64,000 bases of DNA, taken from positions 7,573 through 71,572 of the forward strand of contig NZ_JOCF01000039.1 in assembly GCF_000720635.1 (NCBI RefSeq), in the 5' to 3' direction. Under the pieces are notes generated by a model, which worked only from the letters and a program-made list of their open reading frames with translations, had not been told where the DNA came from and did no database searches. Below are positions 53,350 through 61,460 of this stretch, one piece after another (within the stretch, counting starts at the first letter, position 1; every line of letters begins with the position of its first letter). This DNA comes from Streptomyces sp. NRRL WC-3742 (GTDB taxonomy: Bacteria > Actinomycetota > Actinomycetes > Streptomycetales > Streptomycetaceae). The translations under genes were made by a program, and so were the position numbers.

Positions 53350-53787
53350 ATGACCGAGAACCTGGGCGAGCTGACCATCACCCGCGAGCTGCCGGCCGCC
53401 CCGGAGGCCGTCTTCCGCGCCTACGTCGAGCCCGAGCAGTTCGTCCGCTTCTGGGGCCCGGTCGGCACCCACGTGGACCTGGACACCGTGACCATCGAGC
53501 CGCGCGTGGGCGGCCGTTACGACAGCACCATGACCGTGGACGAGGGGGGCCAGTCGTTCCCGGTGAGCATGGTGATCACCGAGTTCGTCCCCAACGAGCT
53601 GATCGCCCTGAAGGAGGAGGCCGTGGGCATGCGCTCCACCATGACCTTCAAGGACCTCGGCGACGGCCGCACCGAGCTCGTCCTGCACCAGGAGGACGTG
53701 CCCGAGATGTACCGCGGCCCGGAGGCCGAGGCGGGCCTCAACTCCAGCTTCGACCGCCTGGTCGAGTACCTCTCCTCCCTGGCCTGA
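53350..53787 (+). CDS. SRPBCC/AHSA1-family protein
   Basis: A 145-aa START-fold protein: LTITRELPAAPEAVFRAYVEPEQFVRFWGPVG, then VTIEPRVGGRYDSTM, VITEFVPNELIAL and LNSSFDRLVEYLSSL (shown in parts). This is the activator-of-Hsp90-ATPase-like (AHSA1) group, small cytoplasmic proteins that bind hydrophobic ligands; the ligand is unknown. The ATG at 53350 follows AGGACGG. A hairpin lies 25 bp after the stop. Confidence 0.87.
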   Translation: MTENLGELTITRELPAAPEAVFRAYVEPEQFVRFWGPVGTHVDLDTVTIEPRVGGRYDSTMTVDEGGQSFPVSMVITEFVPNELIALKEEAVGMRSTMTFKDLGDGRTELVLHQEDVPEMYRGPEAEAGLNSSFDRLVEYLSSLA

Positions 53788-53811
53788 CCGGCCGCTGTAC
53801 GGCCCACGGGT

Positions 53812-53837
53812 CTGCCACCGCCCGGGGGCGGTGGCAG
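53812..53837 (+). terminator. Hairpin after the SRPBCC gene
   Basis: The arms CTGCCACCGCCC (53812-53823) and GGGCGGTGGCAG (53826-53837) form a perfect 12-bp stem with a 2-nt nominal loop. It lies 25 bp after the stop and before the NUDIX gene. Confidence 0.75.
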
Positions 53838-53878
53838 AGTTGTGCCGCCCGTACCCGCCCTGCCCCAGGAGGACCGTC

Positions 53879-54370
53879 GTGACGGCCGAGCCCTTGAAGT
53901 CCCGTGAGGAATGGTTGGCGTCCCTGCCCCGGATCTACGCGGCCGCCGGCTGCCTGCTGCGCGACGGGTTGGGCCGCATCCTGATCGTCAAGGCGGGCTA
54001 CCGCGAGTTCTGGCAGTTCCCGGGCGGCACGATCGACCGGGGCGAGGGCCCGGTCGAGTGCGCCAAGCGGGAGTTGGAGGAGGAGACGGGGATCGTCAAG
54101 GACGCCGGCGACCTGCTCGCCATCTCCTGGACCCACCCCTCCGCCGAACTCGACCATCCCGCCGAGCACTTCATGTTCGACTTCGGCACCGTCCCGGACG
54201 GCACCCCCGTGACCGTCCCGGACGGCGAGCTCGACGACCACCGCTGGGCCACGCTCGACGAGGCGCTCGAACTCCTCGGCCCGGCCCGCTCGCTGCGCCT
54301 GCGCGCCGCCCTGGAGGCCCTCGAGGACGGCCTGGTGCGGATCGTCACCACCCAGGTATCCGGTTTCTGA
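53879..54370 (+). CDS. NUDIX hydrolase
   Basis: A 163-aa protein with a complete Nudix box, GGTIDRGEGPVECAKRELEEETGI (residues about 57-80; G-x5-E-x7-RE-x2-EE-x-G), which binds the metal for cleaving nucleoside diphosphates linked to another group. The substrate is not readable from the sequence. The GTG at 53879 has AGGAGGA just upstream. It is convergent with the Clp-N gene, with a strong hairpin between them. Confidence 0.9.
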   Translation: MTAEPLKSREEWLASLPRIYAAAGCLLRDGLGRILIVKAGYREFWQFPGGTIDRGEGPVECAKRELEEETGIVKDAGDLLAISWTHPSAELDHPAEHFMFDFGTVPDGTPVTVPDGELDDHRWATLDEALELLGPARSLRLRAALEALEDGLVRIVTTQVSGF

Positions 54371-54385
54371 CACTGCCGGAGGACC

Positions 54386-54426
54386 GCGGCCGGCCCCGGG
54401 CGACACCACCGCCCGGGGCCGGCCGC
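54386..54426. terminator. Bidirectional terminator between NUDIX and Clp-N genes
   Basis: The arms GCGGCCGGCCCCGGGCG (54386-54402) and CGCCCGGGGCCGGCCGC (54410-54426) form a perfect 17-bp stem with a 7-nt loop between convergent genes. Confidence 0.88.
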
Positions 54427-54466
54427 TTCCGTGCGCCGGGCTCACACCGCGGGGCTCACGCGGGGG

Positions 54467-55219
54467 CTACTCCGCCGGGTCGTCGTCCCGGGAGGCGGCC
54501 GCGATCGCGGCGAGCGCCTCGGCGACGAAGGTCTCGGTCTCGGTCTTGTCGACCCTGAGCCCGTTCAGCACGCCCTCGCCGTTCTCCAGCTCCAGCAGCG
54601 CGAGCAGCAGGTGCTCGGTGCCGACGTAGTTGTGCCCGAGGCGCAGCGCCTCCCGGAAGGTCAGCTCGATGGCCTTCTTGCCCCGCGCGTCGTACGGGAT
54701 CAGCACGGGCACCGACTCGACGGGGGCGGGCAGCACCCCGGCGACGGCCTCGCGCAGGGTCTGGGCCCCGACCCCCTGCGCGGCGAGGGCCTTGGCCCCG
54801 AGGCCCTCCGGCTGGGAGAGCAGGCCGAGCGTGATGTGTTCGGCGGTGATCTCGTCGTTGCCGGCCGCCCTGGCCTCCTCCTGGGAGGCCACGATGACCT
54901 TCCGGGCCCGGGGGGTGAACCGGCTGAACCCCTGGCTGATGTCCAGGTCGTTGGTGGTGCCCGGGTCCTTGGGGACGAAGCGCTTCTGGGCGGCCTGCTT
55001 GCTGACGCCCATGCTGCGGCCGATGTCGGTCCAGGAGGCGCCGGAGCGGCGGGCCTGGTCGACGAAGTGGCCGATGAGGTGGTCGGCGAGTTCGCCGAGG
55101 TGGTCCGCGGCGATGACCGCGTCCGACAGCTGGTCCAGCGCGTCGGTGTTGACCTTCTTGATCGCGGCGATCAGGTCGTCGAGGCGCAGGGGAGTGGTGC
55201 TCGGATCGAGATTCTCCAT
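54467..55219 (-). CDS. HTH plus Clp N-terminal-repeat protein (ClpC adaptor/regulator-like)
   Basis: A 250-aa protein in two parts. Residues about 10-85 are helical with a helix-turn-helix-like stretch (SGASWTDIGRSMGVSKQAAQKRF). Residues about 100-240 are two Clp-N repeats (FTPRARKVIVASQEEARAAGNDEITAEHITLGLL and LTFREALRLGHNYVGTEHLLLALL, shown in parts), the domain that ClpC/ClpA use for adaptors and substrates. No AAA+ ATPase domain follows, so it is not an unfoldase. It could regulate transcription and be delivered to or sensed by the Clp protease (inference). A multi-copy palindrome sits directly before its ATG. Confidence 0.85.
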   Translation of the reverse strand: MENLDPSTTPLRLDDLIAAIKKVNTDALDQLSDAVIAADHLGELADHLIGHFVDQARRSGASWTDIGRSMGVSKQAAQKRFVPKDPGTTNDLDISQGFSRFTPRARKVIVASQEEARAAGNDEITAEHITLGLLSQPEGLGAKALAAQGVGAQTLREAVAGVLPAPVESVPVLIPYDARGKKAIELTFREALRLGHNYVGTEHLLLALLELENGEGVLNGLRVDKTETETFVAEALAAIAAASRDDDPAE

Positions 55220-55267
55220 GCGTCAACCGTAGGTTGTCGATCCGAGGATCGTCAACCATCAGTTGAC
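55218..55267 (-). promoter_or_regulatory. Palindromic operator before the Clp-N/HTH gene
   Basis: Four alternating words, GTCAAC, GTTGTC, GTCAAC and GTTGAC (starting near 55221, 55232, 55250 and 55260), make an extended near-palindrome. Its core is GGTTGTCGATCC (55231-55242) with GGATCGTCAACC (55247-55258), with one mismatch. The position, from the start codon back about 45 bp, is ideal for autorepression by the encoded HTH protein. Confidence 0.65.
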
Positions 55268-55284
55268 GCTAAGGAGAAGTCATC

Positions 55285-56034
55285 TCATCCGACCGGCAGC
55301 ACCGGCAGCAGCCGCTCCCGCACCGCGGAGAGTTCCGCCGCGCTCGCCCCGGCGGCCAGCAGGTAGCCCGCCGCGTCGAAGCCGTCCAGGAGACCGGCGA
55401 CGACGTCCCCCGCGCCGGCCCCGGCCTCGGCCATCACCGCGTCGATCCGGCGGTACGGGTCCTGCAGGCGCAGCATCCCGTAGAGCGGGCGGACGTTCGG
55501 GTCGCTCAGCAGGTAGTCCTCGACGATCGCGGCCGGCGCCACCCCGGCCAGCGAGAGCAGCAGCAGGGCGGCCAGGCCCGTACGGTCGCGCCCGGCGCCG
55601 CAGTGCACCACCAGCGGGCCCGGGCGGGCGCCGGCGATCGCGGAGACCAGCGCGGCGGCGGCGTGCGGGCAGTGCTCCAGGTACGGGCCGAAGGCCAGCG
55701 GGGTGCCGTCCAGCCGGCCGTACGCCTCCCACCAGGCTTCGCCGGCCAGCTCGTCCAGCGGGACGCGGGCCAGGTCCACGCCCTCGGGCAGCGGCAGCAG
55801 CGGCTTGTACTCCGAGGCGTCCCGCAGGTCGACGACGGTGCGCACCCCGTACTCCAGCAGGGATTCCCGGCCCTCGGCGGTGAGGCGGTCCAGGTTGTCC
55901 GCCCGGATGATCGCCCCCCGGGCCGTCGGCCGCCCGGAGGCGGTGGGCAGACCCCCGAGGTCCCGGACGTTCAGGCAGCCGTCCCACGCCAGGGTGCGGT
56001 CCTCGGTGGCGGCCAGCGCGTGCGTCCGACTCAT
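55285..56034 (-). CDS. Tyrosine-type protein phosphatase (dual-specificity fold)
   Basis: A 249-aa phosphatase with the start pattern CLNVRDLGGLPT, the general-acid region, and the P-loop VVHCGAGRDRTGLAALLLL (Cys-x5-Arg; Cys about residue 144). This belongs to the MptpB-like group of actinobacterial tyrosine phosphatases, which can also act on phosphoinositides in some species. 249 aa is typical. It is transcribed from just behind the VC0807-like gene, with a 100-bp gap, and could be cotranscribed. Confidence 0.9.
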   Translation of the reverse strand: MSRTHALAATEDRTLAWDGCLNVRDLGGLPTASGRPTARGAIIRADNLDRLTAEGRESLLEYGVRTVVDLRDASEYKPLLPLPEGVDLARVPLDELAGEAWWEAYGRLDGTPLAFGPYLEHCPHAAAALVSAIAGARPGPLVVHCGAGRDRTGLAALLLLSLAGVAPAAIVEDYLLSDPNVRPLYGMLRLQDPYRRIDAVMAEAGAGAGDVVAGLLDGFDAAGYLLAAGASAAELSAVRERLLPVLPVG

Positions 56035-56138
56035 GGAATCCCCGTTTCCTCGACCGGGGGTCCCGTTACCCCCTTGTTATGAACTGTCAGGAACGACTCC
56101 CGGGTGGTCCGGATGGTTCCGTCCTGTTCGACACACCG

Positions 56139-56900
56139 TCAGTGACCTGCCCGGACGGCGTCCGGGGTCCCGGCCTCGGCGCGGACGAGCTCCGCCATCG
56201 GTTCGACGGCGATCTGGCCGAGCATCGAACCGGCGACGATCGCGCCGACCAGGAACAGCGTCGACAGCCAGGCCATGGTCGACACCGGCAGGGTGAAGGC
56301 GCCGACCACCCGGGCCGCGCACTCGGTCAGCAGTGCGGTGCCCCAGATGCCCGCGAACACCCGCTCGTGCCGGTGGAAGGCCCGCGAGCCCGCCGCCCGG
56401 CCCTCCGCCAGCCGCTGCCAGGCGGCGGAGAGGTCCCGGCGGCCCTTGGTCACGAACGGCATCAGCATCGGCGTCATCACCGGCCGCCCGACCAGCGCCG
56501 ACGCCAGGATCGCCAGCGCCACGGTGCCGCTGAGCCCGCCGTCCTTGGCGATCATCATCCGGGCGTCGCCGGTGACGAAGGTGAGCGCCAGCCCGGCCAG
56601 GTTCACCGTGAGCATCAGCGCGGCCCACAGGTTGACCCGGCGCTCGGCCAGCAGCCCGAGCACCGTCCGCCCGGCCGGGACGACGCTGCTCCAGGCCAGT
56701 GCGGCGAACTCGCTCATCCCGAAGGCCGAGTGCAGCAGGTAGTAGCCGGCCAGCGGCGCGACCACGTCGAGGGCGAGCGGGCGCAGCGCGGAGGCCACCG
56801 GGTTCGGCGCCTTCGCGGCGGCGGTCGTGGGGGCGGTGGCGGTCCGGACGGTGGCGGTCCCGACGGTGGCGGTCCGGCTCATCTGGCTCATCTGGCTCAT
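56139..56900 (-). CDS. VC0807-family membrane protein
   Basis: 253 aa with five to six hydrophobic segments (LDVVAPLAGYYLLHSAFGM, VNLWAALMLTVNLAGLALTFVTG, TVALAILASALVGRPVMTPML, TMAWLSTLFLVGAIVAGSML). The pattern matches the VC0807 group of uncharacterised inner-membrane proteins. The N-terminus carries MSQMSQM, encoded by three 9-bp repeats, so three in-frame ATG starts 9 bp apart (56900, 56891, 56882) are possible. A TATV repeat follows. No function can be stated. Confidence 0.78.
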   Translation of the reverse strand: MSQMSQMSRTATVGTATVRTATAPTTAAAKAPNPVASALRPLALDVVAPLAGYYLLHSAFGMSEFAALAWSSVVPAGRTVLGLLAERRVNLWAALMLTVNLAGLALTFVTGDARMMIAKDGGLSGTVALAILASALVGRPVMTPMLMPFVTKGRRDLSAAWQRLAEGRAAGSRAFHRHERVFAGIWGTALLTECAARVVGAFTLPVSTMAWLSTLFLVGAIVAGSMLGQIAVEPMAELVRAEAGTPDAVRAGH

Positions 56901-57175
56901 GGTGGTTTCCTCCCCGGCTGACTTCCGCGGGCCCGGCCTGCGGCGTGCCTCCAGTCTTCGCGGCCGACCCCCTCCCGCAGCAGTGCCGTCCGTTGCCCGA
57001 TCCGTATGACAGCTGTCACGGGGGAGCCCGTGAAACCCCCGGTGACCTGCGCTTTCCCTCCCGTCCGCCGCCGCTCGTCCGGCCCGCCCGCCCCGGCGGA
57101 CGCGGGCCCCCTCCCGTCTCCCGGACCCCCCTACTCCCGCGACCGGCGCCGATCCGTTCGTCCGAATGGCGCATC

Positions 57176-57991
57176 ATGTGGCGGGTGCAGAGTGCAGAAC
57201 GCCCCGCAGCGGGCCCCGGCAGCCCAGGCGACCCCGCCGGCCGGCCGGGCCCGGTCCCGCCCGAAGGCCCGCCACCGGGCCGGGCCCCCGACCCCGCCGA
57301 GCTGACGGAGGCCGTCCGGGCCGCCCAGGACGGCAGCGAGGAGGCGTTCCGGCTGCTCTTCCGGGCCGTCCAGCCGGGCCTGCTGCGCTACCTGCGGGTC
57401 CTGGTCGGCGGCCGCCCCGAGGACTCCCAGGACGCCGAGGACATCGCCTCGGAGACCTGGCTGCAGATCGCCCGCGACCTGGGCGGATTCTCCGGCGACG
57501 GGGACGGCTTCCGCGGCTGGGCCGCCACCATCGCCCGGCACCGCGCCCTGGACCACCTGCGGGCCCGCCGCCGCAGGCCCGTCGCCGACCTGCCCTTCGA
57601 GTACCTCGCCGAGCTGGCCGGCGGCGACGACACCGCCCGCTCCGCCCTGACCACGGTCGGCACGGCCGACGCGCTGGCGCTCATCTCCCGGCTGCCGCGC
57701 GACCAGGCCGAGGCCGTCCTGCTGAGAGTGGTCATGGAACTGGACGCCGAGAGCGCCGCCCAGGTGCTCGGCAAACGGGCCGGCACCGTCCGGATGGCCG
57801 CCCACCGGGGACTGCGCCGGCTCGCCAAGCTGCTCGACCAGCCCCTCGCCGCCGGGATTCCGGCGGCCCGCGGCGGCACTGCCCAGGAGGCCCCGGACCG
57901 GTCGGCGAAGCCCCTGCGGAGATCCGCGAAAAAAAGTTCTGCCCCAGGTGTGACGGAACACCGCGCCGCGACGCTGAAGGACATGAGATGA
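57176..57991 (+). CDS. ECF sigma factor (second)
   Basis: 271 aa. A Pro/Gly-rich start (about 40 residues) is followed by region 2 (LFRAVQPGLLRYLRVLVG, EDIASETWLQIARDL, WAATIARHRALDHLRARRRR) and region 4 (LISRLPRDQAEAVLLRVVMELDAESAAQVLGKRAGTVRMAAHRGLRRL, shown in parts). An ECF sigma factor recruits RNA polymerase to a small regulon. ATG 57176 and GTG 57185 are both possible. The next gene overlaps it by ATGA and is presumably its partner. The 275 bp before it hold no gene; a promoter is expected there but I cannot name one. Confidence 0.88.
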   Translation: MWRVQSAERPAAGPGSPGDPAGRPGPVPPEGPPPGRAPDPAELTEAVRAAQDGSEEAFRLLFRAVQPGLLRYLRVLVGGRPEDSQDAEDIASETWLQIARDLGGFSGDGDGFRGWAATIARHRALDHLRARRRRPVADLPFEYLAELAGGDDTARSALTTVGTADALALISRLPRDQAEAVLLRVVMELDAESAAQVLGKRAGTVRMAAHRGLRRLAKLLDQPLAAGIPAARGGTAQEAPDRSAKPLRRSAKKSSAPGVTEHRAATLKDMR

Positions 57992-58986
57992 GCACCAACC
58001 GATCCCGTCGGATCGACCGTGATGCCGCCGAGCAGTTGCTCCGCGGTGCCGTGGGCGGCCCGTCGGCCGGGCAGGGCGACTCCCTCACCGGACCGGACGG
58101 TCCCGGGCCCGTGGCCCGGGTACTGGCCGCGGCCGCCGCCCCGGCGACGGCCGGGGAACTGGCCGGGGAGGAGGCCGCGCTGGCCGCGTTCCGGGCGGCC
58201 CGTCTCGCGTCCGAGCCCGTAGTGACCACACCCGTCCGGAGACGATCGATGGCGACCGCCGCGCTGGCCAGGGCCTTCAGTGCGAAGGCCGCTGCCACCG
58301 TGCTCGGCGCCACCGCACTCTGCGGCGTCGCGGTCGCCGCCGGAACCGGAAACCTCCCTGCACTGGGTGGTGGTGAACCAGCCGAACCGGCCCACACCCT
58401 GACGGGCACGGACGGCACCCCGGGCGCCACCACCTCGGGCTCCAAGCCCGGCTCCGTCACCGGGATCCCGTCCCCCGGTGCGTCCGCCCACCAGTCCGGC
58501 ACTCCCTCCGCCGGATCGCAGGCGGGCGGCCCGTCCGCCGTGCCGAACCCCGGCATCCCCTCGGCGGACGGGCGCGGCGGAGGGGTCCCGGCACCGCTGG
58601 CCCAGCTCTGCCGCGGCTTCACCGACCGTACGGGCAAGGGTGAGAATCCCGACCGGATGGCCGTCGAGCCGCAGTACAGGGCGCTGCTCGAAGCCGCCGG
58701 CGCGGCGGGCAGGGTCGCCGAGTACTGCGCGGGCGACGGCGGCCGCACGGGCGCCACGGGCCAGCCCCGCGACCCCGGACACGGCACCACCGGGCCGGAC
58801 CACGGCAACGGCCAGAACGGCCAGAACGGCCAGAACGGCGGCGGCGCCAACACCGGCGGCGGCGAGGGCGGCAAGCAGCCGGGCAAGAACGGCGTGACCG
58901 CCCCTGCCCAGCCCGCCACGGCCACGCCACCGGTGCCCCACGCGTCCAGGACCGAGCCCCAGGACGATCGGAGCGCCCCGGGGTAA
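57988..58986 (+). CDS. Predicted membrane-anchored partner of the ECF sigma factor
   Basis: 332 aa. Residues 1-85 are soluble and Ala-rich (DRDAAEQLLRGAVGG, AGELAGEEAALAAFRAARL). A single hydrophobic segment lies at about 92-112 (AATVLGATALCGVAVAAGTG), followed by a long Gly/Ser/Pro-rich outer part with a small conserved-looking stretch (LAQLCRGFTDRTGKGENPDRM) and an NGQ repeat encoded by 9-bp units near 58805. The layout (N-inside, one helix, translational coupling to an ECF sigma gene) is that of an anti-sigma factor, but no zinc-binding HxxxCxxC motif is visible. Anti-sigma function is inference only. Confidence 0.6.
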   Translation: MSTNRSRRIDRDAAEQLLRGAVGGPSAGQGDSLTGPDGPGPVARVLAAAAAPATAGELAGEEAALAAFRAARLASEPVVTTPVRRRSMATAALARAFSAKAAATVLGATALCGVAVAAGTGNLPALGGGEPAEPAHTLTGTDGTPGATTSGSKPGSVTGIPSPGASAHQSGTPSAGSQAGGPSAVPNPGIPSADGRGGGVPAPLAQLCRGFTDRTGKGENPDRMAVEPQYRALLEAAGAAGRVAEYCAGDGGRTGATGQPRDPGHGTTGPDHGNGQNGQNGQNGGGANTGGGEGGKQPGKNGVTAPAQPATATPPVPHASRTEPQDDRSAPG

Positions 58987-58997
58987 CCCCAGAAACT

Positions 58998-59043
58998 CCG
59001 GGTGGGCGGCGAGCGAAACCCCCCGGGCTCGTCGCCCACCCGG
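58998..59043 (+). terminator. Terminator of the second sigma factor operon
   Basis: The arms CCGGGTGGGCGGCGAGC (58998-59014) and GCTCGTCGCCCACCCGG (59027-59043) form a 17-bp stem with one G-U pair. A second hairpin, CCGGGTGGACGG (59076-59087) with CCGTCCACCCGG (59106-59117), follows at once. The rest of the 341-bp gene-free stretch to 59327 shows only GC-rich short inverted words. Confidence 0.82.
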
Positions 59044-59327
59044 ACCGAACCACCCGCAACACCCACCCGAAGACCCCGGGTGGACGGTCGGCTCCCCCGT
59101 GCCCGCCGTCCACCCGGCCGGCCCCGGCCGGCCCGGCAAGGCGCACCCCCCGGACGCGCCCCCGGGCCGACGGGCCCGGATTCGTGCGGCCCGCCCTCCC
59201 GCAGTCAGGGCGGGCCGCACCCCCCGGCCGGCGGCCGGGGGACCGCTGCCCGGTCCCCCGACCGCCACCCCCCGGCGGCAGGCCCCGCTATCGTGCACGG
59301 GTTGCACGATCGCGAGGGGAGTCCCAG

Positions 59328-60872
59328 GTGACAGGTCGAGCGCTGAACGGGCGTTACGAGCTCGGCGAGATACTCGGGGTCGGCGGCATGGCCACCGTCT
59401 GGCGCGGCGTCGACCGCGTGCTGGGCCGCCAGGTGGCCGTCAAGGTCCTCAACGGGGGCCTCGCCGACGACCCCCGTTTCGCCGAGCGGTTCAGCCGCGA
59501 GGCCCAGCACGCCGCCATGCTGGCGCACCCCCGGATCGTCATGGTCTTCGACTCGGGCGTGGACCAGGGCACCCCGTTCATCGTCATGGAGCTGGTCAGC
59601 GGCCGTTCCCTCGCCGCCGTCCTGGCGCAGGAGCGGGTGCTGCCCGTGGAGCGCGCGGTCGGCATCGCCGCGGCCGTCTGCGAGGCGCTCGCCGTCGCCC
59701 ACGCCGCGGGCCTGGTGCACCGCGACATCAAGCCCGGCAACATCATGATCACCGACGACGGCGGCGTGAAGGTCGTGGACTTCGGCATCGCCCGCGCCGG
59801 CTCCTCCGGCAACCTCACCCAGACCGCGAGCGTGCTCGGCACCGCCGCCTACCTCTCGCCCGAGCAGGCCACCGCTTCCGCCCTGGACGGCCGCACCGAC
59901 CTGTACGCGGTCGGCTGCGTGCTGACCGAGATGCTCACCGGCGAGACCCCGTTCACCGCCGAGACCCCCGTCGCGATCGCCTTCAAGCACGTCAGCGAGC
60001 ACCCGGTGCCCCCGTCCGTCCGGCGCCCGGGCCTGCCGCCCGCGCTGGACGCCGCGGTGCTGCGCCTGCTCGCCAAGGACCCGGACGCCCGCCCCGCGGA
60101 CGCCGCGGCCGCCCGGGCCGAACTCCTCGCCACGGTGCCCGGGCTGATGGTCGGCGACCCGACCGCCGAACTGCTCGCGACGACCTCCGCCGCCACCCAG
60201 CTGCTGCCTCCGGTGCCCCCCGCGCACCCCGACCAGCAGCACACCACCCTCCTCCCGCCCCAGCCCCCGGCGGCCACCTCGGTGATGGCCCCCGTCCCGT
60301 CCGCACCGCCGTCCGCCCCCGCGTACGTGCCCGTGCCGTCGCCGCCCGCCACCGGCCGTCGCCGCAGGCCCCTGGTGATCGGGGCGCTGGGCGTGGCCGG
60401 CCTGGCCGGGGTGGCGGCCATCGCGCTGACCGCCTTCGACGAGCCGGCCGGCAACGCCGTCGCCAAGCCCGCGGCCACCGCTCCCCAGAAGTCTGCCCCG
60501 GCCGCGACCACCCCCGCCACCCAGGCCCCGACCACGGCCACCCCGGCCGCCCCCGCGCCGACCCAGGCCGTCCCGCGCAACCAGCCGGCGGCGGTGCAGA
60601 TCCAGTCCTTCCGCCAGGCCGTCGCCCAGACGCAGGTGACCAAGGAGCGGGACCGCCAGATCGAGCTGCTGCGGATCCTCGACGAGACCGCCGCGCGCGT
60701 GAACGAGGGCGACCCGGACGGCGCGGCCCAGCAGCTGAAGGACGCCCAGAGGGTGATCAAGGACCTGGGCAAGAAGCACGCCATCGACGCCCCCACCTCC
60801 GCCAACTGGAACGCCCGCCTCTCCGCCCTCTACGGCACCCTCCACACGGCCGCCGACCTCCAGAACGACTGA
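59328..60872 (+). CDS. Serine/threonine protein kinase (PknB family)
   Basis: A 514-aa membrane kinase. The catalytic domain is residues about 5-265: GVGGMATVWRGVD (Gly loop), VAVKVL (Lys), HRDIKPGNIMI (catalytic loop), VVDFGIA (DFG) and SPEQA. A Pro-rich linker follows, then one membrane helix (LVIGALGVAGLAGVAAIALTA at about 345-365) and an outer part rich in Ala/Thr/Pro, ending in a helical stretch (ERDRQIELLRILDETAARVNEG). No PASTA repeats are present, so it is not a PknB orthologue in the strict sense. The GTG at 59328 follows GAGGGGAG. Confidence 0.92.
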   Translation: MTGRALNGRYELGEILGVGGMATVWRGVDRVLGRQVAVKVLNGGLADDPRFAERFSREAQHAAMLAHPRIVMVFDSGVDQGTPFIVMELVSGRSLAAVLAQERVLPVERAVGIAAAVCEALAVAHAAGLVHRDIKPGNIMITDDGGVKVVDFGIARAGSSGNLTQTASVLGTAAYLSPEQATASALDGRTDLYAVGCVLTEMLTGETPFTAETPVAIAFKHVSEHPVPPSVRRPGLPPALDAAVLRLLAKDPDARPADAAAARAELLATVPGLMVGDPTAELLATTSAATQLLPPVPPAHPDQQHTTLLPPQPPAATSVMAPVPSAPPSAPAYVPVPSPPATGRRRRPLVIGALGVAGLAGVAAIALTAFDEPAGNAVAKPAATAPQKSAPAATTPATQAPTTATPAAPAPTQAVPRNQPAAVQIQSFRQAVAQTQVTKERDRQIELLRILDETAARVNEGDPDGAAQQLKDAQRVIKDLGKKHAIDAPTSANWNARLSALYGTLHTAADLQND

Positions 60873-60899
60873 CGCCGTCCACAGCCTGTGGACGGCGTC
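60871..60899. terminator. Bidirectional terminator between kinase and channel genes
   Basis: GACGCCGTCCACAG (60871-60884) and CTGTGGACGGCGTC (60886-60899) are perfect complements. The pair overlaps both convergent stop regions; the innermost pairs must open to make a loop. Confidence 0.82.
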
Positions 60900-61413
60900 A
60901 GTCGTTGCGGCGGCCGTGCGTGGAGAGCCCGGCCAGGATCGTCCGCGACAGCGTTCCGGCGGCCGCCGCGATGAACACCATGCTGTACCCGATCTGCAGC
61001 ATCACCAGGAGCCGGGGCCCCTGGCCGAGCGGGGTGATGTCGCCGTAGCCGATGGTGGCCAGGGTGACAGCGGTGAAGTAGACCGCGTCGAGCCGGGTGC
61101 GCAGGCCGTGGAACTGGCCGGGCTGCGAGGCGAACACGTAGTAGGCCGCGGCGAAGATCGTCACGGCGAGGACGATCAGGAAGGTCAGCCAGGCCACCGG
61201 CCGGGGCTCCGAGCCCTGGAGCACCCCCGCGATCTTCACCAGCAGCAGCCCGCTCAGCCCGGCCAGCGCCGCGCCGAGCACCAGCCAGCTGAGCACCGGG
61301 TGGTGATGGCCGAGCACCCGCAGGGGCAGCAGAGAGTACGCGAGCGCGAGCGCCGTGCAGGCGCCGAGCAGCCACAGGGCGGTCCGTAGGTCGGTGCGCG
61401 GGCGGGCCCGCAC
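60898..61413 (-). CDS. Two-pore-helix potassium channel (ion channel family)
   Basis: About 171 aa with four hydrophobic segments and the selectivity filter TIGYGD within VYFTAVTLATIGYGDITPLG (about residues 115-134). A final helix, LLVMLQIGYSMVFIAAAAG, follows. This is a small voltage-independent-type K+ channel. The start is uncertain: GTG at 61413 is a guess, since the frame stays open to 61575 and overlaps the upstream membrane-protein gene. Confidence 0.82.
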   Translation of the reverse strand: MRARPRTDLRTALWLLGACTALALAYSLLPLRVLGHHHPVLSWLVLGAALAGLSGLLLVKIAGVLQGSEPRPVAWLTFLIVLAVTIFAAAYYVFASQPGQFHGLRTRLDAVYFTAVTLATIGYGDITPLGQGPRLLVMLQIGYSMVFIAAAAGTLSRTILAGLSTHGRRND

Positions 61414-61460
61414 ACCGCCCGGCCGTCCCGCGCCCGGTCGCCGGCCGGGCGGCGCCCCGC

